NCBI GenBank assembly: GCA_020199835.1 | Contig: JAIVJV010000004.1 | Span: 360,342-424,341 of the forward strand | Direction: 5' to 3' | Source of the DNA: Acidobacteriota bacterium | Lineage (GTDB): Bacteria; Acidobacteriota; Blastocatellia; Pyrinomonadales; Pyrinomonadaceae | DNA: 64,000 nucleotides | Shown: positions 32,798 through 41,480 of the stretch, in pieces | Layout of the letters: each line of letters opens with the position of its first letter | Position numbering within the stretch: the first letter of the stretch is position 1 | Notes under the pieces: generated by a model | What the model saw: the letters and a program-made list of their open reading frames with translations, nothing else | The model's database searches: none | What the model was told of the DNA's origin: nothing | Program-made: the position numbers and the translations under genes

Positions 32798-35365
32798 TTA
32801 AGGTGTGATTGTAATTGGCGCATACACACGTGTGCGAATCTCATCGTAAAGCGGAATGTCTAACCCTTCGCGAACTTGTAGCGTCACGGCGAGTCCGTAG
32901 CGCACGGGATCAATGATTTTGCCCGCTTCCGCTTTGCAGTTAACTTGAACCTCAATCGTAGAGTTATCTGGATACGCCGGCGCTGCTGCTCCCTCCCAGA
33001 TTTCATGTTGTAGTGTGCCTCGGCGTACACTTTGCCACCAGGCATCCTGTCCCTCGACTCTCAGCAGGTCAGTGTTTGTTCCAAACCACAGTTGTGCAAT
33101 TCGATACTTTTGACTTCGAGGATTGATCGGTGAATTCCACGCTAACGTGATTGTCAGACGGCGCCAGACTGCCTGAGCACGCAAACTTGGTGGCAAAGGT
33201 ATTTGGAACACGTGAGCATCGCCATCACTCAAGGTTCCAGTACCTAGCATTGTTGCCTGCTGATCGTGACATAACAGCGCTTGACGAAATTGCGGCACGC
33301 CATAGGCCAGATAACGCGACAAATATTCACGCGCTGAACGTCTATCGATTTGAAGCCGTAATGCGGCTCGTAACTGGTCAAAAGCGTCACCCCACGTGGC
33401 TGTGTGTACCATCAGCGACTTTAGTATTACGCTCAAGCTATTTTCGTCTAGTTCGTCGCCGTTCGGTTGTCGCAACCCTAGTAGTGTTTCCAAACCCAAT
33501 CCTGCGGCTCTCGCCGTCAAAGCTGCGGCGTCGCTAGTGCCGCGACTGTAACAGACAGCAGCAGTATCACCTGGACGGGTTCCAGGACACGCGACGCGAT
33601 GGCCCGGTTGCCGAGTACTATTGACGAATTGCCGACGCGCTGTAGTATTCACGTCTAATCTTTCACGATACAAAGCTCTACCGCCAGATGTCAGAATCTC
33701 GGGCTTAATGGCCCGTCGAAAACCAGGCCCAAAACGACTGTAGGGTGTAGGCATTGATCCATCTATGCCGGGATTGATCAGGGCCCCCGGACTATTTACG
33801 AATGGACACCCGTCAGCGTGAGCTGCACCTACCGTCAGCGCGTTTATTGCTTCCGCCGGCGATAAGAGTTTCCGATTCCGTTCGGACAGTTGTACAGCTC
33901 TTAACACTTCGCCTTGAAGATCTACGGCCGAAAGACCCCTCAGTGCCTGTCTATCAACTGTCAATTCGATGTCTTGCGGATAGTTACCGGCACTCACAAC
34001 GAAGAGCAAATTGTATTTGTGCGCAAGCCAATCAAGTAGCCGGGCTGTTGCACTTAGGTAGCGGTTGAAAGGTTGGGAGGGGTCGCCGATTGATAAATTG
34101 ATAACTCTTACTTCCGGAGCTGCCGCAGGGCTCGCTCCCTCGCCTTCGAGAATCCGTCGCACTGCGCGATACAGCAGATCAACGAAAAGAACATCCGGCG
34201 GCACGGACTCGCCAGGGTTATGCCAATTCCGCGGATCTGGCTTCATCACTGGTCTAACATACACTGGCCGATTGAGCGGAGATTCATCGGTGTCTAACTC
34301 GCCACGCACTATGAGAGACGCCATCGCGGTACCGTGAACTCGGGACGTAGTTGGACAATCACCGGCCCAACCATCAGGATCGTCCACAACTAATCGGCCG
34401 ACTAACGCTTCGTGGTTTTCTATTGGCAGACCATCCAACAAGGCTACAGTTGGAGAAGCTTGTGCTGCAGGTTCGGCTGGTAGATCGGTTGCAATGGTTT
34501 CTCGTACCATCTCTTCGGGAGAAGGAACGATCGATTGTCCGGTTGGACGGAAGAACATCACCTGTTCGGCCAACACCATACGCGTCTCCTGCATCTGCAC
34601 GATTGGTTCAATGGTCGCGCGCGGTGCCTCGACTAATACTGCGTGATAAGCAATCTCGGGAATAAGGCACTGACTAACACAGCGTCCGCGTTCGTTCTCG
34701 ACCGTCTCACGAAATGCATCGTATGTTGCGTTCTGTAGCTCGGTCGTTTCACGGCACCATAATTCTGCTTCAAATCTAAGACGCTCCTGACCGTTTTCTA
34801 AATCCTCTCGAAACGCCTCAAGAACACCGGTTTCGCGGAGGCGATCCTCATGGCTCCAGCGACGAACATCCCGAAGGCGTCTGAACACTTCCTTCCATTT
34901 GTTAAGTCCGTGTTCGAATTTTTCGTCCGGGTTTCGGCGGAAGCGGCGGAACAGCGAGATCAACTGATCGATCGCATGCTGATTGCTCATAATCAGGTAA
35001 AGACGACCAGACATCAGTTCTTCGTCTTCACCCTCAATGTAGAAGTCGTCATCTTGAGGAATCTCGTCCTCCCAATCCGCCAACCAACTCATGCCCGGAA
35101 TTCGTTTTACCGCACCGATGAACTCATCGACCGAACCTACAGTTTCAAACACAATCACCTGTTCCGGGTCCGCTCCGGCTGGAGCATTCTGCACTCGGGC
35201 CGCGTTTTGATGGATAGCTTCTTGCAATTCCCGAAACTTCGGCATCAGCCGCACACCCTGCCGTCGCGTTGAAGGAAGGTGCGGCGTTTTCGGTGGTCCA
35301 CCGCCGAGTTTTGCCTTTTTGGCTGTTGCTGGTGTGGGGAAGATGAGGAGTGGATTTTCAGGCAT
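32798..35365 (-). CDS. ietS: Subtilisin-like S8 serine protease of an IetAS-type pair
   Basis: The product has 855 residues. The first 300 or so form an uncharacterised region without a signal peptide, so the protein is cytoplasmic. The S8 catalytic triad is visible: Asp in PTVALLDGLPIENH (about 311), His in VHGTAMASL (about 344) and Ser in YSRGTSDAAALTARAAGLG (about 610). A C-terminal beta-sandwich follows. It starts 17 bases after the stop of an AAA ATPase. Such adjacent AAA/subtilase pairs were described as the IetA/IetS stability (toxin-antitoxin) module of an Agrobacterium Ti plasmid and later as an anti-phage system, with the protease as the toxic part. The assignment rests on gene pairing and domain layout, not on an alignment. 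Confidence 0.82.
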   Translation of the reverse strand: MPENPLLIFPTPATAKKAKLGGGPPKTPHLPSTRRQGVRLMPKFRELQEAIHQNAARVQNAPAGADPEQVIVFETVGSVDEFIGAVKRIPGMSWLADWEDEIPQDDDFYIEGEDEELMSGRLYLIMSNQHAIDQLISLFRRFRRNPDEKFEHGLNKWKEVFRRLRDVRRWSHEDRLRETGVLEAFREDLENGQERLRFEAELWCRETTELQNATYDAFRETVENERGRCVSQCLIPEIAYHAVLVEAPRATIEPIVQMQETRMVLAEQVMFFRPTGQSIVPSPEEMVRETIATDLPAEPAAQASPTVALLDGLPIENHEALVGRLVVDDPDGWAGDCPTTSRVHGTAMASLIVRGELDTDESPLNRPVYVRPVMKPDPRNWHNPGESVPPDVLFVDLLYRAVRRILEGEGASPAAAPEVRVINLSIGDPSQPFNRYLSATARLLDWLAHKYNLLFVVSAGNYPQDIELTVDRQALRGLSAVDLQGEVLRAVQLSERNRKLLSPAEAINALTVGAAHADGCPFVNSPGALINPGIDGSMPTPYSRFGPGFRRAIKPEILTSGGRALYRERLDVNTTARRQFVNSTRQPGHRVACPGTRPGDTAAVCYSRGTSDAAALTARAAGLGLETLLGLRQPNGDELDENSLSVILKSLMVHTATWGDAFDQLRAALRLQIDRRSAREYLSRYLAYGVPQFRQALLCHDQQATMLGTGTLSDGDAHVFQIPLPPSLRAQAVWRRLTITLAWNSPINPRSQKYRIAQLWFGTNTDLLRVEGQDAWWQSVRRGTLQHEIWEGAAAPAYPDNSTIEVQVNCKAEAGKIIDPVRYGLAVTLQVREGLDIPLYDEIRTRVYAPITITP

Positions 35366-35382
35366 CGTTTATTCGGGTGATG

Positions 35383-36357
35383 TTATCGGCGTTGCGCTGA
35401 GGCTCTGGCGTTCCATTGGAGTAATCGTTCGCGAAGTATTTCTTTATGGTCACCATTCCCCAATGACAACAACCACCTTCGCAAGATGTCCGAGCAGAAC
35501 TCTTCCAATTCAGAAAAGCTGACTACATTCAATTGTTGAGCCAGAGTTTTAGGAGTCGTGCTTAAGGGAAAATCAGTGGTTTCTCGAAATCTCTCAAACC
35601 AAAGTCGAACTTGAGTGCGCGTTGGCCTTGGGAGATTCAAACGTATTTGAAAACGGCGCCACACAGCGCGATCAAGTAGTTCAGGATGGTTCGTCGCGGT
35701 GACAACAACCACATGGCTAGGCAGGTCATCTATTTGCAGAAGTAACGAACTCACTACACGCTTAATCTCCCCGGTGTCGTGAGGATCGCCCCTTTCTTTG
35801 CCCAGCGTATCAAACTCGTCGAAAAACAGAACACAATGCCGTGTACTCACATACTCAAACAGTCGACGCAATCTACCAGCAGTTTCGCCCAGGAAGCTAC
35901 CAATAACTCCTTCATACCTTACTCTAATTAACGGCACCATGAGCGCTTCAGCAACTGCCTCGGCCAGCGATGTTTTGCCGTTGCCTGACGGACCGATTAA
36001 CAAGATTCGATTGCGTGGTTCCAAATTATGAGAGCGTAGCAGGTCAGCGCGATTCTGCTCCTCTATGATCTCCTCGCAAGCCCTTTGTACTAGACGTGAT
36101 AAGACCAACTCGGACAGTTTTCGGCGCGGGTTAATGTCGTAAAAAAGGGTCTGCAGGGAATCACTTGATATGGTTGTACCAACTCGATAGGGGCCATTGC
36201 CATTGGCTGCCAAACTCCTCGCCAGATTGTCTGCGAGCACGTTGTGTTGCTGGGCACGTTCATCCGCAATCAGCGCCTCGACTGTTTTGCGAAAGAGGTT
36301 CTGATCACCGGAAGTTCCCGCTCGAACGAGTGACAGTATGAGGTCGGATTTGGCCAT
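35383..36357 (-). CDS. ietA: AAA+ ATPase partner of the subtilase (IetA-like)
   Basis: The product has 324 residues. An N-terminal helical domain (about 1-90) is followed by an AAA core: Walker A LLIGPSGNGKTSLAEAVAEA (about 118-137), Walker B CVLFFDEFDTLGKERGD (about 180), sensor 1 VVVVTATNHPELLDRAVWRR with the Arg finger, and a C-terminal lid (about 260-320). This is the FtsH/CDC48-like AAA class seen in IetA proteins. In the IetAS model the ATPase restrains or activates the protease. It heads the pair, and two motif-bearing proteins lie upstream on the same strand after a 194-base gap that could hold its own promoter. Confidence 0.85.
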   Translation of the reverse strand: MAKSDLILSLVRAGTSGDQNLFRKTVEALIADERAQQHNVLADNLARSLAANGNGPYRVGTTISSDSLQTLFYDINPRRKLSELVLSRLVQRACEEIIEEQNRADLLRSHNLEPRNRILLIGPSGNGKTSLAEAVAEALMVPLIRVRYEGVIGSFLGETAGRLRRLFEYVSTRHCVLFFDEFDTLGKERGDPHDTGEIKRVVSSLLLQIDDLPSHVVVVTATNHPELLDRAVWRRFQIRLNLPRPTRTQVRLWFERFRETTDFPLSTTPKTLAQQLNVVSFSELEEFCSDILRRWLLSLGNGDHKEILRERLLQWNARASAQRR

Positions 36358-36551
36358 TTAGGAAACCCCGTGCGCGAACGCGATGAACTGTGGCTGAGTT
36401 AAATTTTTGCTCAAACGTCAGCGATTATACATTGCAGGGAAGCAGCCGCAAATCACGGTCTTTCAAGTTCAACGCTAACGCCCCAGAGCGCTTTTGTCAT
36501 CGTAAAGTTGTTAGGCCGGCGGAGAGAATTCCCAAAGTGTCTCAAATTTTC

Positions 36552-37421
36552 TTATGGAAGAGATTGTCTGAAAAACTCCAAGACTTTCGCCCACTGAGGG
36601 TAGGTTTTCACCACAACGCCGGCGATATCCATAGATGTTTTAGCGGCGATGAGTTTGGCATTGACTCTGGTCCAGACGGTATCTTTCGGGGTAGCTTGAG
36701 GATTACTTAATGCAAGCTCTCGGACCTTCTCTAGATCTCGAATCACATCATCCTTTTCATCGAAGCTTTCCGCTTTCACACCTTCTATAAGTTTTATTAA
36801 GTGGGGCAGAATTTCACTAATAGGTTGATAGTTGGTGATGTTAATGTTTTGAACGCTATTGGGACCTTGTTGGACTCCGCCTTCAACACTTCCAATATGC
36901 ATCGTGTAGGAATCGCCTCTTGTTGGTGGGGACTGATTACGGTGTCTTGCTTCCACATATCGTAAGCCGGAGTGTGTAATGTCGGCTTCGTCATCCTGGA
37001 AGTCAACTAATCTACGTTCCGCAAGATCAGACAAAATGAGCTTTAGTTCGTTCTCTGGTATCTTAAGGTGTTCAAACTCTTCGATCGTTGTGACTACCTT
37101 GATATCAGGAGGAACACTGTTATAACGGTTATAGAGGTCATCGAGAATACGAGCTTCTTTTTTCTTAAATCGAGAATCGCGTATTCGTTCTGCCTCACGG
37201 GTTCCGGCCGGTGTTAAAGCGATGCGCTCAAAAGAAACCCAAGTCACAAAGTTTTCCCTATGAAGATACTGACAGATTCTTGTCGCTTCCCCGTTGTACT
37301 CAATACCAATCTTTGCGCATGCCTCTCTATTTGACACGTCACTGCCGTAGTTTCCGTTATGCAACTCTAAGAGCGCGAGTAGGTATTCTTCACGAAGTTT
37401 CTTTTCTCGGAAATGATCCAT
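36552..37421 (-). CDS. Two winged helices, GG-Q-GP-Q motif and helical tail (unknown family, member 1)
   Basis: The protein has 289 residues. Residues about 8-85 and 88-160 look like two winged-helix domains (REACAKIGIEYNGEATRICQ with IALTPAGTREAERI; FEHLKIPENELKLILSDLAE with ADITHSGLRYVEAR). A Ser/Pro linker leads to MHIGSVEGGVQQGPNSVQNI (about 172-191), then NITNYQPI and a helical tail of about 90 residues ending AGVVVKTYPQWAKVLEFFRQ. The same order of parts occurs in the next gene upstream, 22 bases away, and the motif recurs in the protein at 38681. I do not know a named family. The Gly/Asn/Gln motif recalls short sequences thought to drive amyloid-like or homotypic assembly in bacterial signalling proteins; that is an inference. 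No clear ribosome site is seen. Confidence 0.7.
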   Translation of the reverse strand: MDHFREKKLREEYLLALLELHNGNYGSDVSNREACAKIGIEYNGEATRICQYLHRENFVTWVSFERIALTPAGTREAERIRDSRFKKKEARILDDLYNRYNSVPPDIKVVTTIEEFEHLKIPENELKLILSDLAERRLVDFQDDEADITHSGLRYVEARHRNQSPPTRGDSYTMHIGSVEGGVQQGPNSVQNINITNYQPISEILPHLIKLIEGVKAESFDEKDDVIRDLEKVRELALSNPQATPKDTVWTRVNAKLIAAKTSMDIAGVVVKTYPQWAKVLEFFRQSLP

Positions 37422-37443
37422 AACTCAATAATCTGGTCTTTCT

Positions 37444-38286
37444 TCAGAACCCGAAAAAAGCGCGAAGGATCGGCATTACAACCATACCAATCGAAATCAT
37501 GTCAGCAGTGGAGGAAAGAACGGAGTTGATCCCTTCTATCTTAGAGCTTGCGGCCTCAATAACTTCAGGTGTGTGCTCCATTTGACCGAGCCGTTGAACG
37601 GTGCTTATGTCACCAGCTAACGTCATCTTTTGAACCGCCGACAAACGGGATGATTCTTCCACCGCTTTCAGTAGTGTGTAAATGGCATCATCGAATTCGT
37701 TTTTGGTATTCTGAATATGGATGTGTTGTATACCGCCGGGACCTTGATTGAACCCACCCTGAAACGGCGCGTAGAAGTGGGTCTCGTATTTCACACCTAC
37801 GTGACGATCTCCACCACCCGGGTTCTCAACCTCGCGCACTCCCGATGGCGTTAACTGAACCGCTTCGTCAGGTCCTTCTACCCACCCCTTTTTTCGTTCG
37901 AAATCCAGCAAGATCGCATTCAGTTCTCGAAAGTCCATGTCGAGCTTTCTTTCTAGCGTTTCAATCGGCACCAAGTCCATGTGCGTAGGCCCGCCAAGCT
38001 TGAAGATCGTTTCGAGGACCAGCCGTTCCTTGTCAGCTATCTGCATCTTTTCTAGTTCCTCAGCTTTCTCGATTCCCTCAGCGGTAAACCTAACAATATT
38101 TCCGGACTTTTTCAGCCATCCCTTTCCGTTGGCACCGAGAATGCGCAAGATGTTCCACACCTCTCGCCCCACCCCGGAAGCATCTCCTAACTCATCTATG
38201 TGGATGTGCTGCGTCTTGGTGGTGTGAATCTTATAAGCCGCGCGGAGGACGCGGTTTCTTTTCTCTTCAAATGCTAAAGTATCCAT
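37444..38286 (-). CDS. Two winged helices, GG-Q-GP-Q motif and helical hydrophobic tail (member 2)
   Basis: The product has 280 residues from the ATG at 38286; a GTG eight codons upstream is possible. Two winged-helix-like units (ELGDASGVGREVWNILRILG with IVRFTAEGIEKAEEL; ETLERKLDMDFRELNAILLD with AVQLTPSGVREVEN) are followed by YAPFQGGFNQGPGGIQHIHI, then a helical tail (DAIYTLLKAVEESSRLSAVQ) ending in the hydrophobic ADMISIGMVVMPILRAFFGF. The hydrophobic end could insert in a membrane or pack in an oligomer. It is paralogous in layout to the gene at 36552. It is divergent from a small winged-helix gene at 38364, which may share the 77-base promoter region. Confidence 0.7.
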   Translation of the reverse strand: MDTLAFEEKRNRVLRAAYKIHTTKTQHIHIDELGDASGVGREVWNILRILGANGKGWLKKSGNIVRFTAEGIEKAEELEKMQIADKERLVLETIFKLGGPTHMDLVPIETLERKLDMDFRELNAILLDFERKKGWVEGPDEAVQLTPSGVREVENPGGGDRHVGVKYETHFYAPFQGGFNQGPGGIQHIHIQNTKNEFDDAIYTLLKAVEESSRLSAVQKMTLAGDISTVQRLGQMEHTPEVIEAASSKIEGINSVLSSTADMISIGMVVMPILRAFFGF

Positions 38287-38363
38287 CCCGGCGATTATAA
38301 AACAGAACACCTGTTGGTGAAATCTTGGCGTAATTAGGAGACGACACCGAAAGGATTATCAGT

Positions 38364-38627
38364 ATGGTAGACGCCACGTTAGAAGCCGAAATCCGTAGAA
38401 TCATTTATAACGACTACGGGGTCGGGAACCAAAATATCGATAGCGAGGAGATCTATAACAAACTGATTCAACGTGGAATTGATGTCCCGCGAAATGCTAT
38501 GGGCGATATATTTAGTTCTTTGCGTAAGCGTGGTCTGATTCGCGGTATTGGTAAGATGGACAGCTCAAAAGCGCCGGTTCATGGATTCTGGTCAATCATG
38601 TGGGTGGACAGGCATATCGCAGTATAG
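38364..38627 (+). CDS. Small winged-helix protein (87 aa)
   Basis: The only plus-strand gene in this cluster. AAGGA about 9 bases upstream supports the ATG. The product is a single winged-helix-like domain: ATLEAEIRRIIYNDYG, IDSEEIYNKLIQRGIDVPRN, AMGDIFSSLRKRGLIRGIGK and a wing followed by HGFWSIMW. It is probably a DNA-binding regulator. Its divergent position suggests it controls the operon on the other strand, though this is only inferred from layout. Confidence 0.65.
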   Translation: MVDATLEAEIRRIIYNDYGVGNQNIDSEEIYNKLIQRGIDVPRNAMGDIFSSLRKRGLIRGIGKMDSSKAPVHGFWSIMWVDRHIAV

Positions 38628-38680
38628 AACCACAGCAAGAGAATTTAAACGAAAGGCCTGCTCATTAAGAGGTATTCCGG

Positions 38681-39478
38681 TTAGGCCGGAATGAAGTGCC
38701 CGAGCGCATACCTTTTGACCGACGGACCAAATACGCTTATCTCATGCAACTGCACCCAAGGGTCCCCGCCAATTTCTTTGGCATCTTCGAGATCACGCTC
38801 TGTTACCTGCACATCGCCGACTTCAAGAATCCGCTGCATTCCCACTTCTGGTTTTAGCCGGCTCCATCTGATATGTGGTTTCCCGTGTCGATATTGGATA
38901 GCGGAATAGCGGTCTGCCTCGAGTGTGTTCACATTTTGGACGTTATTGGGTCCAAGCTGAGCCCCGCCGTGTAAGTTGTTGACGTTCAGATTGTAGGTAT
39001 CGCCGGATCTGTTTTTATTCTTTTTCTGTTCAACCAAGAGTTCACTTATCGCGAGCTTCAAATCTATGGCCGCCACGCCGTATAACTCATCGAATTTTGC
39101 TCGTAATTGAGATTGAATATTCGGGAATGGTTTCCCCGTTGCTGGGTGGAGAAAGTCGCGATTAGTAGACGAATTGAAGATGTGATGATGCTGCGAGTCA
39201 ATCATAGTCTTAATTTCTTCGAGAATTTTATTTTCATCATCTTCATCGACGAGTGTCCCATCCAACCTGTAAGCTTCGACGTAGGAATTGATGATGGCTG
39301 TAAAAGCGCGGGTTACCACTTCTGAATAGTGCTCCGCTAACTCGCTAAAGCGTGGATCGCTCATGCTCCAACGTCTGAGTATGCGGTCATGGTCCTCTCG
39401 TTTCCATACCGCAAGGTTGTAGGTAGCCTTGGCCAAAATTGCACTGCGGCGGGCATTAGCTTGTGGACTTAGTTTCAT
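38681..39478 (-). CDS. Helical protein with the GG-Q-GP-Q motif (member 3, different ends)
   Basis: The product has 265 residues. A helical N-terminal half (about 1-150; ARRSAILAKATYNLAVWKRE, FSELAEHYSEVVTRAFTAI) replaces the winged helices of members 1 and 2. NVNNLHGGAQLGPNNVQNVN (about 172-191) matches the motif of the two other proteins, and a polar tail with WVQLHEISVFGPSVKRYAL follows. No known domain is recognised. A conserved short motif between unrelated partner domains argues that the motif itself is functional, perhaps joining the three proteins. The gene is 49 bases downstream of an addiction-module antitoxin. Confidence 0.65.
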   Translation of the reverse strand: MKLSPQANARRSAILAKATYNLAVWKREDHDRILRRWSMSDPRFSELAEHYSEVVTRAFTAIINSYVEAYRLDGTLVDEDDENKILEEIKTMIDSQHHHIFNSSTNRDFLHPATGKPFPNIQSQLRAKFDELYGVAAIDLKLAISELLVEQKKNKNRSGDTYNLNVNNLHGGAQLGPNNVQNVNTLEADRYSAIQYRHGKPHIRWSRLKPEVGMQRILEVGDVQVTERDLEDAKEIGGDPWVQLHEISVFGPSVKRYALGHFIPA

Positions 39479-39527
39479 CGTCTAAATTGGTAGTCCGGTT
39501 GCTCGGTCTTGCTGAATCGCTGCTTGA

Positions 39528-39785
39528 TTATTTCAACTCATCCGTTGGGTGACGACTAAGCCGAGTTCGGATTCGGCTCTCAACTTCTTCCCATGTATCA
39601 CCGGCGTCGGGATCTTTTGCGTAGGCGGCGAGGCGCGCCTCGAGTAATGCTTTTTCGTGAATCGTTAACCGTGCTTTCTCCTCAAGCCAATCATCGCCAT
39701 CGAGTTCAGCCAATCTCAAGCGGATTTCTTGTCGCTCCGTCTTTGTGAGTTTGGGTAGTTCTTTGAGGATTTCGGTTTCGCTCAT
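39528..39785 (-). CDS. Addiction-module antitoxin-like protein
   Basis: The ATG at 39785 starts an 85-residue protein: MSETEILKELPKLTKTERQE, IRLRLAELDGDDWLEEKARL and WEEVESRIRTRLSRH. This matches small helical addiction-module components usually paired with RelE/ParE toxins. An in-frame extension further upstream has no similar character. No toxin gene follows; the next gene is the motif protein at 38681. It is therefore a solitary antitoxin or has been adopted for another role. Confidence 0.65.
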   Translation of the reverse strand: MSETEILKELPKLTKTERQEIRLRLAELDGDDWLEEKARLTIHEKALLEARLAAYAKDPDAGDTWEEVESRIRTRLSRHPTDELK

Positions 39786-40497
39786 AGGCGCATAATAGTA
39801 GCTCATTGTCTGCACGCAAATCCGAATCGTTTTAGACGCTCGAAATAAAGACTCAATAAGGACGGTCGTCTGATAAGACTGGATTGATGTTCTCGCAAAA
39901 CGGCGCCTAGCGGCGCGCTCGAACATAATCAGTCTTATCAGGACGCCTCGCCGTCTATTTATTTTTCTGATTGCTACGGTCCTCCCGTCACTTCTTCGGG
40001 CATTTTGTTTACGGCTTTCACTCGCCTACGGCTCGTGTCTGATGGCCGACGTCCGACGATGCTCGTGCTACGACGCGGCGTTTCTGGTGACACTCAAGTC
40101 AAACCTTCCTTTCGAGTCGGCAGTTCAGTTTGACCGCGATTGAAGTCCGATCGGCTACGTCCCGGAGCGCAAAATAAAATCAAGAACAGAAATCAGGCGA
40201 GCAGACAAGATAGAGTTGGAAAATGTGATTTCGAATCGCTGTAAGTTCTTTGTTTTCAGAATCATGGAAATCAAGAATATCTATAGATTTTCCCGAGAAT
40301 CCCGAGAACTAGGTTAAGGCCATTTAGGTCAGAGGGTTACAGCCTGATTTTGTAGTCAAATTTCGGAAGAAATAATTCACCTAAAGGATTGCTTTAAGCC
40401 AGGACGAAAAGCGTACGGGGTGGCAGGAGTACGAACCGGAAGGGCCTCACGCCGATCCTTTCACCAGTCTCAATCAAGGGAATGGTTGAATTGGCCT
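39786..40497. other. Intergenic region
   Basis: About 700 bases. No gene is seen. It carries the first copy of a repeat at 40198-40366 that recurs in front of the integrase gene. Confidence 0.6.
40198..40366 (+). repeat. Approx. 165-bp duplicated non-coding segment, copy 1
   Basis: This segment aligns by eye with 41316-41480. Shared landmarks in order are GAGCAGACAAGATAGAGTTG, TGTAAGTTCTTT, an AT-rich stretch with AAGAATAT, GTTAAGG/GTTAAAGG, GCAGCCT-like and TTTCGG at the end. The middle is rich in inverted AAGAA/TTCTT-type words. It may be a recombination or regulatory region duplicated on both sides of the excisionase and small gene. Confidence 0.6.
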
Positions 40498-40695
40498 TTA
40501 CCGTTTGGAAGCCTTGCGCGCCTTACGAGGACGACCAACCTTGCGATCCTTCACGGCGTCAAGACTTGTGGGATCGATTAGCCATTCATGCCCGACTTTC
40601 ATCGCCTTTAGACGCTTGGCTTTGATCATCGCTCGCACTCGACTCGGACTCACGTTTAAGCGCCGCGCCGCTTCTGCCGTGCTGATGATCTTCAT
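40498..40695 (-). CDS. Excisionase-like helix-turn-helix protein (65 aa)
   Basis: The sequence MKIISTAEAARRLNVSPSRV, then RAMIKAKRLKAMKVGHEWLI and DPTSL, is a textbook HTH_17 (MerR-like excisionase) domain followed by a basic tail (GRPRKARKASKR). It probably binds element DNA to control integration, excision or its own gene. It lies 1 kb upstream of the intact integrase and is transcribed in the opposite direction, unlike the excisionase of element B-C, which precedes its integrase on the same strand. Confidence 0.8.
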   Translation of the reverse strand: MKIISTAEAARRLNVSPSRVRAMIKAKRLKAMKVGHEWLIDPTSLDAVKDRKVGRPRKARKASKR

Positions 40696-40872
40696 GGCCC
40701 AAGTATATCATTCTGGGAAATTGCGCGATCTCGCAACAATTTGCTTGACAACCGAAACTGCCATCTCTATAGTGACCGCACCCACCAAAAAAGAGCGGGC
40801 TGGCAAAGTGCGCTAACACTTGCCAACCCTACACAGCCGACTCCTAACCTGGTTAAGTGAAAGGAATCGACG

Positions 40873-41083
40873 ATGCCGGATGATACTATCACGGACACTC
40901 ACGCAAAGGGTGAAACCCCTTACGCCGTCGTAAACCTAACTCCTAGTGATCTTGAGCCGAACGATTGGGCATTCCTCCGGGAATGGGCCAACAATCTTGG
41001 CGTGTCGCTGGAAGAATTGCTAAAGCGCATTTTGGTCGCAGCAGTAAGGCCAGCTCTACGCAGAGAAGATTCCCGAGATTTAA
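40873..41083 (+). pseudogene. Small unknown gene with a likely frameshift near its end
   Basis: AAAGGA about 8 bases upstream supports the ATG at 40873. The frame encodes YAVVNLTPSDLEPNDWAFLR, EWANNLGVSLEELLKRILV and AAV, then loses sense. One base away the end reads GQLYAEKIPEI followed by TAA at 41081, so the original product was probably about 70 residues. The continuing open frame to 41313 crosses two strong hairpins and looks non-coding. LGVSLEELLKRI resembles ribbon-helix-helix or antitoxin-type helices, but the family is not known. Confidence 0.5.
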
Positions 41084-41088
41084 GACAG

Positions 41089-41118
41089 CCTCACGCGTGT
41101 GCCCAGATACGCATGAGG
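41089..41118. terminator. Hairpin after the small unknown gene
   Basis: CCTCAcGCGT pairs with ACGCaTGAGG (one internal mismatch) directly after the TAA at 41081. No T-run follows. Confidence 0.4.
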
Positions 41119-41230
41119 CTAGGAGCGTCGGAGTTTGTGACCTCACCACAGAGTGACCTCACCAGGACGACGCTCCTTAAAATAAGCGTTGCCGATCCGA
41201 GAGGGGGCAAAGGATCTGGTGACGCTTTAA

Positions 41231-41268
41231 GAGGGCGCTATTGTCAGGTGGGTGGCAGTAGCGCCCTC
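41231..41268. terminator. Perfect 10-bp inverted repeat
   Basis: GAGGGCGCTA (41231-41240) and TAGCGCCCTC (41259-41268) form a GC-rich stem with an 18-base loop. There is no T-run; it could be a terminator or a protein-binding site. Confidence 0.45.
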
Positions 41269-41315
41269 GCTATTCCTAAGAGTTGCGAAATCAAACTTAA
41301 GAATCGATCTTAGGA

Positions 41316-41480
41316 GAGCAGACAAGATAGAGTTGAAAAACAGCTCTTCACTCCGGTGTAAGTTCTTTCTCGTTAACATCTTAAGAATTAAGAATATAAG
41401 AAATTTTCTTAAGAATCTTAAGAACGAAGTTAAAGGCGTTTGGTTCAGACGTATGCAGCCTAAGATTCTCGTCCGTTTCG
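41316..41480 (+). repeat. Approx. 165-bp duplicated non-coding segment, copy 2 (upstream of integrase)
   Basis: Second copy of 40198-40366. Its centre has repeated CTTAAGAA/TTCTTAAG words that fold back on each other. It ends about 235 bp before the integrase start. Confidence 0.6.

Noticed and set aside
40415..40475. tRNA-like wording near GGCAGGAGTACGAACC
   Set aside because: The T-stem and acceptor do not pair; there is no cloverleaf.
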